NCBI GenBank assembly: GCA_947172415.1
Contig: OX359196.1
Coordinates: 1,614,501 to 1,678,500, forward strand
Origin: Chondrosia reniformis
Lineage: Eukaryota > Porifera > Demospongiae > Chondrillida > Chondrillidae
Length of the DNA: 64,000 nt
Direction: 5' to 3'
This document shows positions 1 to 9,265 of the stretch, one piece after another. Positions within the stretch are counted from its first letter, which is position 1. The number at the start of each line of letters is the position of its first letter. The notes under the pieces are model-generated. The model was not told the origin of the DNA. It ran no database searches and worked only from the letters and a program-made list of their open reading frames with translations. The translations under genes and the position numbers were made by a program.

Positions 1-181
1 AGAATTTTATTTACATACGTATATGCTACGATTTAGTAATAGATATGTACGTATATACCTTAAGATATACAGTAATGATAGTGATAGTTCAACTTGACTA
101 TATGTACATGTGCAAATACGTATACAGTTTTAATGATTGTATTAATAACAAATAAAATACCGTAATTATGGTAACTCATCA

Positions 182-1675
182 TCACTCAATAACATGATAA
201 CGTGTACCTGTTTGAGTACCTTTTTGTGGAGATACGAATGCTACATACTTGGCAGCAGTGTTAGAGTCAGGAGGTAGCACTTCAAGCGATCTAACTGTGG
301 CTGAGGAGGCCTGTAATAAAATGAAGTTAAAATGCTAAAATATCAGAGTCCATTTAAAATAAGAAATGCTTGCAATTAGTCAGACAAGCAGTACTACGCA
401 CGTACATGTACTACTGAAAACACTCAACAATTAAAAAGCACTGAAGACCTTCCAGGTCGAAATGTCTGACAGCAAGAAGAAACAAGAAAACAGCGTCTTT
501 AGACGCTCTAAAAGTCGAAAGATGATCCTTTTAAAAGATAAGTTCGATGCATTTAGAAGGAATCCTTACTCTAATTAAATAGCAAATTGGATTGCAGCTA
601 TTGATCACTGATCTTTAAAGTTTGACCATCAAAGTTTGATGTGGTCATTGTAAAATTTCCAGCAACTCAAATTGAAGAGGAGTTTTGTTTTAGTCTCAGA
701 AATTACCTTATACACTTTGCAATGTGTATACAATGCTATGCTTTTGTACAGGTTATTACTACACAGCAGCAGTTTGGGTCTTACATAAAGTGAGCATGAA
801 ATATCAAAGTAGGCAGGGAAGAAGCTCTGTTAAAGCTGGTAGGGAAGAAGCTCTGTTAAAGCTGGTAGGGAAGAAGCTAGTCAAAATAGGACTACGTAGG
901 TCTCCTAGCTCAAGAGTACCATTTGCCTAAGGTACTCACATGGTCACGTGCATGGTATTTTCTCATGACAGTTACACCCAAATTTTGGTTTAATCCTACT
1001 GTATATTTCAACTACTAATAGACAGTAGGTAGTAGCCAGTATCAAAAAAGACCAATTTTTCCTAAATTTTGTGGCATCTGTTATCAGCTCAACCATCCCT
1101 CTGAGTGCAGTCATGATCATGTGCCTGTCAACAACATAGCTCTGCACCCGAGGGTGGTCTATCAATGTATTCTGATGTCACCTGCTGCTTCAGTCGGGTC
1201 AGTCCTAGCCCTAAAGCAAGCCTCTTATGGGGAGAGAACAGACTGTCCAATCCATATCCAGTTTATCATCAACGCACTGGTGGAAGAGGTTGGCAGTCAT
1301 GAAATGGTTGCCTCACTGACTTGTTGTTCATTCCAGCATGAGATTTGAGCTTCTCTTCGCCAGCATTTTAAGACCGACGAATTACTCCCGCTAACCATTC
1401 GCATGTAAACTAGCTGTCGAAGCAGGTACAGCTTTAACATAAATCCTACTCGTGCTCGGAATGTCTTACCCTTTTGGTCGACAGGTGAGCTGCTGCATCT
1501 TGACTATTGCTACTGACTCCTAAGCTGGATTTTGAGCGCAAACTGGAGCTTTCCGAACGATACACAATTTCAAATGCTCTAATTCAACAATAAACAAATA
1601 CTTTAAGGAACGGGTCTCTGAAAAGCATGCAACTCACCTTCCTTCGTCCAGAACCTCCAGTTGATTTGAAGACAT
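182..1675 (-). CDS. Small hypothetical protein gene, three exons
   Basis: Predicted from splice signals and phase. Exon 1 is 1638-1675 (ATG at 1675, begins MSSNQLEVLDEG, donor GTGAGT). Exon 2 is 1470-1524 (donor GTAAGA). Exon 3 is 182-310, ending KYVAFVSPQKGTQTG...HVIE and a stop at 182-184. Phases join cleanly (2, 0) to give 73 residues. An AATAAA on the minus strand at 6-11 would serve as poly(A) signal about 170 bases after the stop. The product is Ser/Ala-rich with no signal peptide or membrane segment, and I do not recognise it. Exons 1 and 3 look solid; exon 2 has a weak polypyrimidine tract, and the 1.16-kb second intron could hide another exon. The gene diverges from NDUFB11, with 58 bases between the start codons. 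Confidence 0.45.
816..880. repeat. 26-bp tandem repeat, 2.5 copies
   Basis: The unit starts GGGAAGAAGCTCTGTTAAAG and recurs at 816, 842 and 868 with no change in period. It lies inside the long second intron of the minus-strand small gene. No coding role is apparent. Confidence 0.85.
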
Positions 1676-1733
1676 CTTTTGTAAGCAATTAATCGAATTC
1701 GCCCTCTTCCCGTTGCTTAGGCGTTGAGAGAAA
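1676..1733. promoter_or_regulatory. Bidirectional promoter, small gene / NDUFB11
   Basis: Only 58 bases separate the divergent start codons at 1675 (minus) and 1734 (plus), so the two 5' UTRs and the core promoter must share or overlap this stretch. No TATA box is visible. The interval is inferred from gene layout rather than from a recognised motif. Confidence 0.5.
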
Positions 1734-2768
1734 ATGGCTGCCATCCATAGACTCGGGTTACATTTGTGTAAGCGATTATCAGCGCCCTTCCTGAAAAAGT
1801 GTAACGTTCAGCGAACAGCAGCAGTAACCTCCATCAGAACATTTGGTACCACGAAAGCAGAGGAAGAGGATGAAGTTGAGCTACCGAATGGATTCTTGTT
1901 TAATGAAAAGGTGAGTTTTAGCTAGCTAGATATTGTTTAGACCAGAATAGCTGCTTTCATCAACATGGGTTTTAAAGTAGGTTCTAAACTTATTATAATA
2001 CAAAGTAATGGGATGATAATTGCAAGCAGAAATAATGTGTGCTATCCTATGCGAGTTCATACTTGCGTTTCCTTCTATACAGCCATTATTGCCTGGCGAA
2101 AAACGTCAGAAAGAACCTTGGGAGAATATGTGGTATTTTGCTCTGATTGGAAACTTTCTTTTAGCAACCTTTATACTCTACTTCAAGCCAGATAATAGGT
2201 TAGCATGCATGTCAGACAGTGCACCTGTTCACCTTTAAATTTGACCCAATTTGTTACTATGTGTATTTATACAAGAAAAGGAGTCTATTTAGGTAATAGA
2301 TATATATGGATTGTGTCCAAAGTCCAATGTAGCACTAAAAATGACAATAAATATAAATAATATATATAATATAGTTTGTTCACATCACAGGCCAAATCTG
2401 GCACACCACATTGCACTGATATAGTTTAAAATAGAATAGTTGGTGCATGCCATAGATAGAATAAATGCAGTCTGCTTCTCAAGACACTGTCCTCGGAAAC
2501 TATCATACTGGCTACTGTGTGGTATATAATCTGGTGTACTAGATTGTATGGTATATAATCTGGTGTACTAGATTGTGTGAACATATGGTCTATTAATATG
2601 CTACCCTTAACATCAACTACATGTACATTTTTAATCCTCATATGCTGTAATTGACTTGTTGTCAATTCCTTCCCTTTTAGCATGAGTACATGGGCAAGGA
2701 TTCAGGCTGAGAAGAGGTTGAGAGAGAGGGAAGAAGGAAGCTCTACAGAAGAACAAGAAAAGTCATAG
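1734..2768 (+). CDS. NDUFB11: NADH dehydrogenase 1 beta subcomplex subunit 11 (ESSS)
   Basis: Accessory subunit of mitochondrial complex I (membrane arm). Exons 1734-1910, 2083-2198 and 2681-2768 (phases 0 and 2) give 126 residues. The N-terminus is rich in Arg/Leu/Ala with no acid for about 40 residues, as expected of a mitochondrial presequence, followed by an acidic stretch (EEEDEVE). One transmembrane segment lies at about 79-96 (WYFALIGNFLLATFILYF). After it comes the family pattern of a proline/aspartate turn and a basic amphipathic tail (PDNSMSTWARIQAEKRL), comparable to PDYRMKEWSRREAERL in human NDUFB11. Length is close to the vertebrate protein. The start is the only ATG giving a presequence. 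The downstream neighbour MANF is convergent, with 381 bases between the stops. Confidence 0.85.
2521..2577. repeat. 29-bp tandem duplication in NDUFB11 intron 2
   Basis: Two nearly identical copies beginning GGTATATAATCTGGTGTACT lie head to tail inside the intron. Nothing else is visible in this intron. Confidence 0.8.
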
Positions 2769-3149
2769 CCTAACATAATCTTTGTTGTGTCTGTCAACTT
2801 AACTCTATATACTCTGTGTATATGTCTTTAGAAACATATTTATGAATTATTAGCATGGACAAGTTGAGTTATGCATGAGCAAATCCCATAAACAGGAAGT
2901 GAGGTAACTCCATTATACATTGCACTTAGATAGACTACGTACATATTGTTAACCACAACCATTTCCTGTTTAATAGAATAATCACACAACTAGATTAGCT
3001 GAGCAGTTTACTGATTGACATCAATTCAAACTGTACAATATGACTAAAATTAGCCAAAATAAATAATGTTGTAACACAATTATCACTAATTAGAAATTTG
3101 TGAAATGTACCTAAAAATGATACAGTTAGCAAAGAGTATAGTGGTAGAA

Positions 3150-4918
3150 TCAAAGTTCCATTTTGCTACGCAGTTGCTTGATCTTGTCCACAAATTCTGA
3201 CTTCTCTACACAACCATTACATGTTTCTCCCAAGTCAGTGAGTACTTTTCTCAGATCTCTAACTCTTAGCTTGTTAAGGTCTACCGAATCCAAGTCTATT
3301 TCCTTCTCTGTGGAGACATGAGATACAATATTCAGTAAATTCTGTTAGTGAGCAGAATCAGACTGTTCAGTGGGAGGTTGGTTATTAACCTGCCCAACAT
3401 ATGTATAAATCTCCCCCCCCCCTTAAACTAAATGGCCGGGGAAATTTTCATGGTAATCAAGTCTAACTTAGCTAGCCTGCAAGGAAGAAAGGAAAGTCCA
3501 CTTCTGAGGTATGCATGCACCCTTCAGAATAGCAACACTACATTAGTGGATCCAAAACTAGCACTTTCAGTAGATTGAAGTGCTTGATGTATGTATCCCT
3601 CTTTAAACCCAACCCAGGAGTAGAGCTAGATTGGGATAAATTGCCCAATTTCTACACTTTAACTAATTATACTACATCTACAGATACAAAAGGCTTCAAT
3701 ATTGCTAAACAGTAGAGGAAGTGACCCACAATTACATTTAAAAATGTACTTTTAGACAATTTAGGAAAGCTTAAAACAACCTACGTATATCTGTCTGTGT
3801 AGTATAATACACTAAAGTGTACACAAGGTCGGATACATAGTTTAGCAGGCAGTACTTACCATATCTCAATTCACAGATGGAGGCGTCCTTCTTTCTCAGC
3901 TTATCAAAACATATTTTCTCTGGAGGTATAGACGAGGCCAGAGGTCTAGTAACCTCGTTCACCAGTCTGGTAGCAGATGTAACGCTGGCTCCAATATAAT
4001 AACACTACACATAACATGACATTCGCACATTAGCAACAAGAGAGTAGAACAACATCTGCTAAATGAAATTAGCAGCCTGAAAACATTTTATACCAGAACA
4101 GCCACTGTACATACACAGTCTAAACAAAACAATGTATGTACAGTTTTATAGTGGTAGATTAATATTACAGTGAAGCCTGTACGAGCAGCTACTTCTCCGG
4201 GATGGTCACTTGCTTAAAATTTTTGCTTTGATTTACATAGTTCAAAGATTTATTACCGGTATAACTAAAACTGACGATCCAGCCATCAGTCTATAACAGC
4301 CAGATGAATTAGGTCATATAGGTGAGCAGATTAGGCAGGTTCTACTGCAAATTTGCACATACGTAGTTCTATATACTATATGCTGGGGCATGAATTAAGT
4401 AAAGTAACGCAAGAAACCTTAAGGTACTAATCATACGTAGCTACGTAGGTCTGGTAAGGTTTATTAATGAAAGAAAGAACCTCGCTTGCACAATAATACC
4501 AACTTACAAATCGTTCCTCTTTGTTTGTGGCCTTGTCACACAATTTTCCCATTTCCCTTTCCACAGTGTCAGAGTTACTCGAGTCTATCCCGTTCTCCTC
4601 CATGTGAGAGATCAACTTTCGGAGAAAGCCAACACATACTGCAACAGATAATAAAGACGATCTTGATTATTTACCAATTTATATTTTATCAGTATTATCC
4701 TCAAAGTTATCGACCAGCAAATGGAATAAGACACAAAGCTAAACATATTCAATCACTTTCCTAGCTTGTTTCTATTTCATCCCCTCGCTACTTATAGTAG
4801 GTTTGCTAAAATTGTATCGTTATAACCTACCTTCACAATCTCCTTCCTTATATCGCGCTCCTTGTAAGGTTGGAATGAGGCTAAATAACACCACAAATAG
4901 AGAAACGTACCACCTCAT
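3150..4918 (-). CDS. MANF: MANF/CDNF family neurotrophic factor (ARMET)
   Basis: Secreted/ER-resident protein of the unfolded-protein response. Exons 4831-4918, 4508-4638, 3860-4004 and 3150-3307 join in phases 1, 0, 1 and encode 173 residues; human MANF has 182. A signal peptide covers about residues 1-20. The saposin-like N-terminal domain follows with GDCEVC, then KLC, the hallmark CYYIGA, EKIC and SIC. The C-terminal SAP-like domain has [14 protein letters not shown] and the CxxC motif CNGC. All eight family cysteines are present in order. The protein ends KMEL, in the position of the RTDL ER-retention tail of vertebrate MANF, so it is probably recognised by KDEL receptors. The upstream 194 bases are shared with the rhamnosidase gene. 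Identification is by recognisable motifs along the full length. Confidence 0.95.
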
Positions 4919-5112
4919 GACTTTTAAAACTTTCCTAATCTCTCTAATTCCAAACAGCAAAATTAATGATCTCTGACGGAATGAATCTACCGCTGCACCC
5001 GGCGCAAAGCAATTGGCTGAAATTGACCAATCACTTTAGGCGACGAACATGTTCGGTGAGTTAGCTGTTGCGGTATATTATCGATAAATTATCGATCTCT
5101 AGCTAGCAAAAG
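4919..5112. promoter_or_regulatory. Bidirectional promoter, MANF / GH78 rhamnosidase
   Basis: The 194 bases between divergent start codons contain an inverted CCAAT (ATTGG, 5012-5016) and a direct CCAAT (5027-5031) 15 bases apart, and a short AT palindrome with two ATCGAT sites just before the rhamnosidase start. Paired opposing CCAAT boxes are typical of bidirectional NF-Y promoters; function here is inferred. Confidence 0.5.
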
Positions 5113-8100
5113 ATGGCTGCCAGAAGCACTGCACGTTCGCTCATCCTTTCGCTGTTGTTTGCAATCGTTACAGTCGCGGGTGCTTTTCCGCTTGCAGCTG
5201 ATAACATAAAATGTGAAGGAAACGTTGTGAAGCAGCGACATGGCGCATGCTCCTTCGCAACAGACAATCAACATCCCTCCTTCTCCTGGACTGCAGAACA
5301 CACGCAAAGAAACGCACATCAGAGTGCGTTTAGAATAATCCTTTATCATAAGAGTAGTGCGAATGAATCGTTAACGGTCCATTGGGATAGCGGCAAGGTA
5401 GCAGGAAGGGAGATGATAACTACCTACGATGGTCCCCCTCTGCGGAGCTTAGCGACGTATAGCTTTACGGTCGCATGGTGGGATCACGAGGATGTTCCAG
5501 CGCCAGTTAGCGCGCCTGGATGTTTCACGACTGGTTTTCTGTACGGCGAATGGGAGATGTCCAATGCAGAATGGATTACTGCTAGATCAGTAGCGGGTGC
5601 TCCCTATATTAGGAGAGAATATAACTTGACCACTTCCGCTAAATCTTGTATACTTGGAGTATCCGGGTTGGGCTTTCATAAGGTATTTGTCAATGGAAGG
5701 GAGGTGACAGAAGGATATCCGGAAGAGACTGTAGTGGCCTTACGTCCAGGATGGACACAATATGACAGTGCATATCCTGTCAACTACTATAACCTAACTT
5801 CCTATGTAGTGAATCAGGACCATATAGTGTTTGGTTTTATACTTGGTAGAGGGTGGCGCAATAGGCAGGACTATAAGCCAAGGGATGCCTATAACCCAAA
5901 GGAGGACGAGAGGGTGCTTAGAGTGTTTGGTTACATAACAGGTACTAACAGTAACACTGTGAGTGTAGTGTCGGATAACACGTGGCAGGTTCATCCATCC
6001 CCTATAGTCAGCAGCAGTGTGTATGATGGAGAGGTGTACAATGCTTCAATGGAAGTGCCTTACTGGAGTGATTCGACCTACAATCCCTCAAATTGGAAGG
6101 CAGCAGACATTGGCATAGGTCCATCTGCACCTTCCTATACTCAGTCTATCTCAGACATGGTCTTTTGGGAGAAGGAAGAGCCAAAGACTATTTACTCCTT
6201 GAAAGATAGCCAGGTGGTTGATTTTGGATCCAATGTGGCTGGTGTTTGCTTCTTTCGTGTGAAGGACCTCTCACCTGGAACTGTACTTACCCTTCACCAT
6301 GCTGAGGTACCTCTCCATCCTCCTTACGGGCCGACCAATGGATCTCTTTACTATGACAACCTGCGGGCTGCAAAAGCCACCGACACATACATAGCTGGAT
6401 CCCCCAAGCTCTCTGAAGACTACCATCATCCTAGCTTTACTTATCACGGATTTCGTTATGTAGAAGTGAAAGGATTTCCAAGTACTCTCAAGTCTGGAGA
6501 CATTTATAGGATGCGCATTAGTAGTGCTTTGAGAGAAAATGGCAAGTTTAATTCATCAGACCCTCTGGTAAATGCTATACAGTCTGCTGTAGTCAGTGGA
6601 CAAGAATCAAACTTTATGAGTGTTCCTACTGACTGTGCACAAAGAGATGAGCGTCTTGGCTGGATGGGAGACTCTGGATTGAGTGCAGATAGCATGGTCA
6701 TGAACTTTGATATGCAATCATTCCATGACAACTTCTTGAAGTTAATTAACTATGAACTTGATGTCAATGGAACAATACCAGATGTTGTACCCTTTGTGAG
6801 ATATGGTAATCGCCCAGCTGATCCATCCTGGAGTGCTGCATTCCCTCAGATCCTCTGGGTTCACTGGAAGCTGTTAAACAACACCAAACCTGCGGAGATG
6901 TACTTCACTTCTCTTCAAAAATACATCACATACATGGTTAGCAAGATACCTCCTGATGGCCTGGCAAAATATTTTGGTTACTATGGTGACTGGTGTCCTC
7001 CTCCCCACATCCCAAAGGTGCCCATCAGCTTTACGTCAGCTTTCTCTCTACTCTTCAACATCAAGCAGACGGCAGAGCTATCTCAAGCTCTCAACAAGAC
7101 AGCAGAGTATGAAAACTATACTAAACTTTTCAGTCAATTATCTGAGGATTTTAACAAGGTCTTTGTGAACAGCGATGGCACCTACATTGATGGAAGCCAA
7201 GTCTCATATGCTCTTCCTCTTGCCCTGGATATTGTACCTTCCAAGGAGAAGTCTACATTCCTGAAGAACTTTACCAGTAGGATTCAATCAGATGGAGTCC
7301 ATGTGACATCGGGGATCATTGGCGTGAAGTTCCTCCTTCCAGTCCTCAGTGCTAATGGTTACAATGACTTGGCTGTGGAGATTGCCACTCAGAAGGACTA
7401 CCCAGGTTGGGGCTTCATGCTGCTGAACACACTTGAGCCGTCCACAACCATCTGGGAGCTGTGGAACTCCTTCAATGGAAGTGCTGGAATGGATTCCCGC
7501 AACCATCACATGTTTTCCAGTGTGAGTGGATGGTTCAGGAAAGAGATGATTGGTCTCCATCTTGTTCCAGGAGCATCACTGTTTTCCTCAGTGGAACTGA
7601 AACCCGGTTTACTTCAAGATCTTGTTGAGGCCTCAACCAGACTAGACCATCCTCACAAGTTTGAGTACAGCTGGAAACAGTTTCCACGCCGAGTCTGCTT
7701 CAAGCTCCCAGAGAAGCCACTTAAAGGAAATGTTCTTCTAGAAAGGGAAGAATACATAATTTCCTGTCCTAGCAAAGGAAGTGTGATTGAGAAAGTGGTA
7801 TTTGCCTCCTTTGGTACACCCCAGGGGATATGTGGACACCTGAGGTACGGAGAGTGTCATGCTCCTAGTACTTTGCACAGAGTGAGAGACCTGTGTGTCG
7901 GAAGGGAAGAGTGTCGGGTGCCTGTGGACCACAAGTACTGGGATACTTCCTGTTCTGGATCTGTCAATCAATGGCTCTATGCTGAAGTGATATGTACACA
8001 GAAGTGGTACCACAATATTCATGTCAACATAACCATTCCAATGGGTGGATCAGCCAAGCTCCACCTCCCAGCTTATGGTAGCAGTTCCATGTCTGTGTTT

Positions 8101-8556
8101 GATGGGGACAAGTTACTGTGGAAAGATGGGGCTACTGTGGAAAAGAGCGCTGGCATATCAATAGAAGAGTGGGAGAGCAAACTGGATTCACTGCCACTCC
8201 GTCTTCAGTCTGGTCACTATGAGCTGAGGACAGAGACACTGGACCCAATGCATGTACTCTGTGAGCATTCAGCAGATGACACCATTGCCCTTACCTGCCC
8301 ACCAGGGACACTTCTGAGGAGGGTCATGTTTGCCTCTTATGGTACCCCTTGGATAGATGATGGGTGCCCCCACGGGTATAGTGTGGGGGAGTGTCACTCA
8401 GTGACCTCTAAGCAGGTTGTTGAGGAAGTGTGTGTAGGAGAGTCAAAATGTTTGTTGGAGCTGAACAGTAGAGTATTTGGATTTCTGTCATGTTCAACTG
8501 TGAAGCTGTATTCAATGGCTGTTGTGTATGCTTGCAGTACTCAACTAAATAAATGA
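5113..8556 (+). CDS. Secreted GH78 alpha-L-rhamnosidase with two SUEL-type lectin domains
   Basis: Predicted to hydrolyse terminal alpha-L-rhamnose from glycans outside the cell. A signal peptide covers about residues 1-24. The N-terminal beta domains of GH78 follow (DNIKCEG onward; RPGWTQYD near 220). The (alpha/alpha)6 catalytic domain spans about 480-840, with PTDCAQRDERLGWMGD (D507, E513, D520) and TTIWELWNSF (E782), matching the four acidic residues known to matter in GH78. The C-terminal beta-sandwich begins at about 835 and is interrupted by a SUEL/galactose-binding lectin domain at 880-961. It resumes at WYHNIHVNITIPMGG (about 965) and SVFDGDKLLWKDG, and a second SUEL lectin domain closes the protein (about 1050-1141). 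There is no intron in 3.4 kb, while nearby metazoan-type genes have several. An AATAAA overlaps the last two codons (8548-8553). A bacterial origin of the catalytic part is inferred. Confidence 0.92.
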   Translation: MAARSTARSLILSLLFAIVTVAGAFPLAADNIKCEGNVVKQRHGACSFATDNQHPSFSWTAEHTQRNAHQSAFRIILYHKSSANESLTVHWDSGKVAGREMITTYDGPPLRSLATYSFTVAWWDHEDVPAPVSAPGCFTTGFLYGEWEMSNAEWITARSVAGAPYIRREYNLTTSAKSCILGVSGLGFHKVFVNGREVTEGYPEETVVALRPGWTQYDSAYPVNYYNLTSYVVNQDHIVFGFILGRGWRNRQDYKPRDAYNPKEDERVLRVFGYITGTNSNTVSVVSDNTWQVHPSPIVSSSVYDGEVYNASMEVPYWSDSTYNPSNWKAADIGIGPSAPSYTQSISDMVFWEKEEPKTIYSLKDSQVVDFGSNVAGVCFFRVKDLSPGTVLTLHHAEVPLHPPYGPTNGSLYYDNLRAAKATDTYIAGSPKLSEDYHHPSFTYHGFRYVEVKGFPSTLKSGDIYRMRISSALRENGKFNSSDPLVNAIQSAVVSGQESNFMSVPTDCAQRDERLGWMGDSGLSADSMVMNFDMQSFHDNFLKLINYELDVNGTIPDVVPFVRYGNRPADPSWSAAFPQILWVHWKLLNNTKPAEMYFTSLQKYITYMVSKIPPDGLAKYFGYYGDWCPPPHIPKVPISFTSAFSLLFNIKQTAELSQALNKTAEYENYTKLFSQLSEDFNKVFVNSDGTYIDGSQVSYALPLALDIVPSKEKSTFLKNFTSRIQSDGVHVTSGIIGVKFLLPVLSANGYNDLAVEIATQKDYPGWGFMLLNTLEPSTTIWELWNSFNGSAGMDSRNHHMFSSVSGWFRKEMIGLHLVPGASLFSSVELKPGLLQDLVEASTRLDHPHKFEYSWKQFPRRVCFKLPEKPLKGNVLLEREEYIISCPSKGSVIEKVVFASFGTPQGICGHLRYGECHAPSTLHRVRDLCVGREECRVPVDHKYWDTSCSGSVNQWLYAEVICTQKWYHNIHVNITIPMGGSAKLHLPAYGSSSMSVFDGDKLLWKDGATVEKSAGISIEEWESKLDSLPLRLQSGHYELRTETLDPMHVLCEHSADDTIALTCPPGTLLRRVMFASYGTPWIDDGCPHGYSVGECHSVTSKQVVEEVCVGESKCLLELNSRVFGFLSCSTVKLYSMAVVYACSTQLNK

Positions 8557-9265
8557 CAAGACATACTGAATGTTATGAATTGCAAAGCTTTCTATGCTAT
8601 TACCTTGTTTTGAATTTCATTTTGTTTAAAATTTTGAGTGATTATAAAAAGAATTTCATTATATGTACATTTTGATTAATTATACAAACCCAATGTGTAA
8701 TATAAGTAATATCAATCAGTTGAAGAGCCTGCAGAGGTGTGTAGTAGGGTTGTATTAAGTATATGTAGGTACATGAATTATCTGCATTCATTTTCATTTT
8801 GAGCAATGAAATAATTAATATTATGTGCAATTCAGTGCGTAGACCTTGCTTTCATTTTAAATTTCATTATGATAAAATATATATTATTATGATCTACCCA
8901 AGCCTGTTTTGGGTTTTGGTAGAGGGCTATGGGCTGTATGGAAATGCCTACAATGAACTGCATCATCAAGTTATATCTATACAGTTTCCCTAGGCCTGTT
9001 ATTAATATGACAGTGCTAGTCTGATTACATATACTAGAAGAAACAAAGACTCGTGAGACCTAACGAGTTGTTTGGGGTTTTGTATTGTTATTACTTAGTT
9101 TACTATGTTATAATAACAAGGGGCGTTTTCGCACTTACCGCAACATATTAACTTATGACGTGTTCCTAAACATAGAATTCGGGGGAACTAATTGGGGAAA
9201 TCCACTGGATCACGCCAGTTCCAAGAATTTTGAAGTCTCTTAGATTTTCTCTCGCTCACGTCAAA
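8557..9265. other. Intergenic, AT-rich
   Basis: Spacer between the rhamnosidase stop and the coiled-coil gene start. I see no open frame with a recognisable product and no repeat. The last 100 bases presumably include the promoter and 5' UTR of the next gene. Confidence 0.5.

Noticed and set aside
462-578. Plus-strand 38-codon frame (MSDSKKKQENSVFRRSKSRK...)
   Set aside because: Short, without splice context or homologue that I recognise, and opposite to the small minus-strand gene.
944-1348. Opposing frames of about 75 codons on both strands in the intron of the small gene
   Set aside because: The minus-strand frame has no ATG and is flanked by in-frame stops; no family fits. It could be a decayed insertion but cannot be supported.
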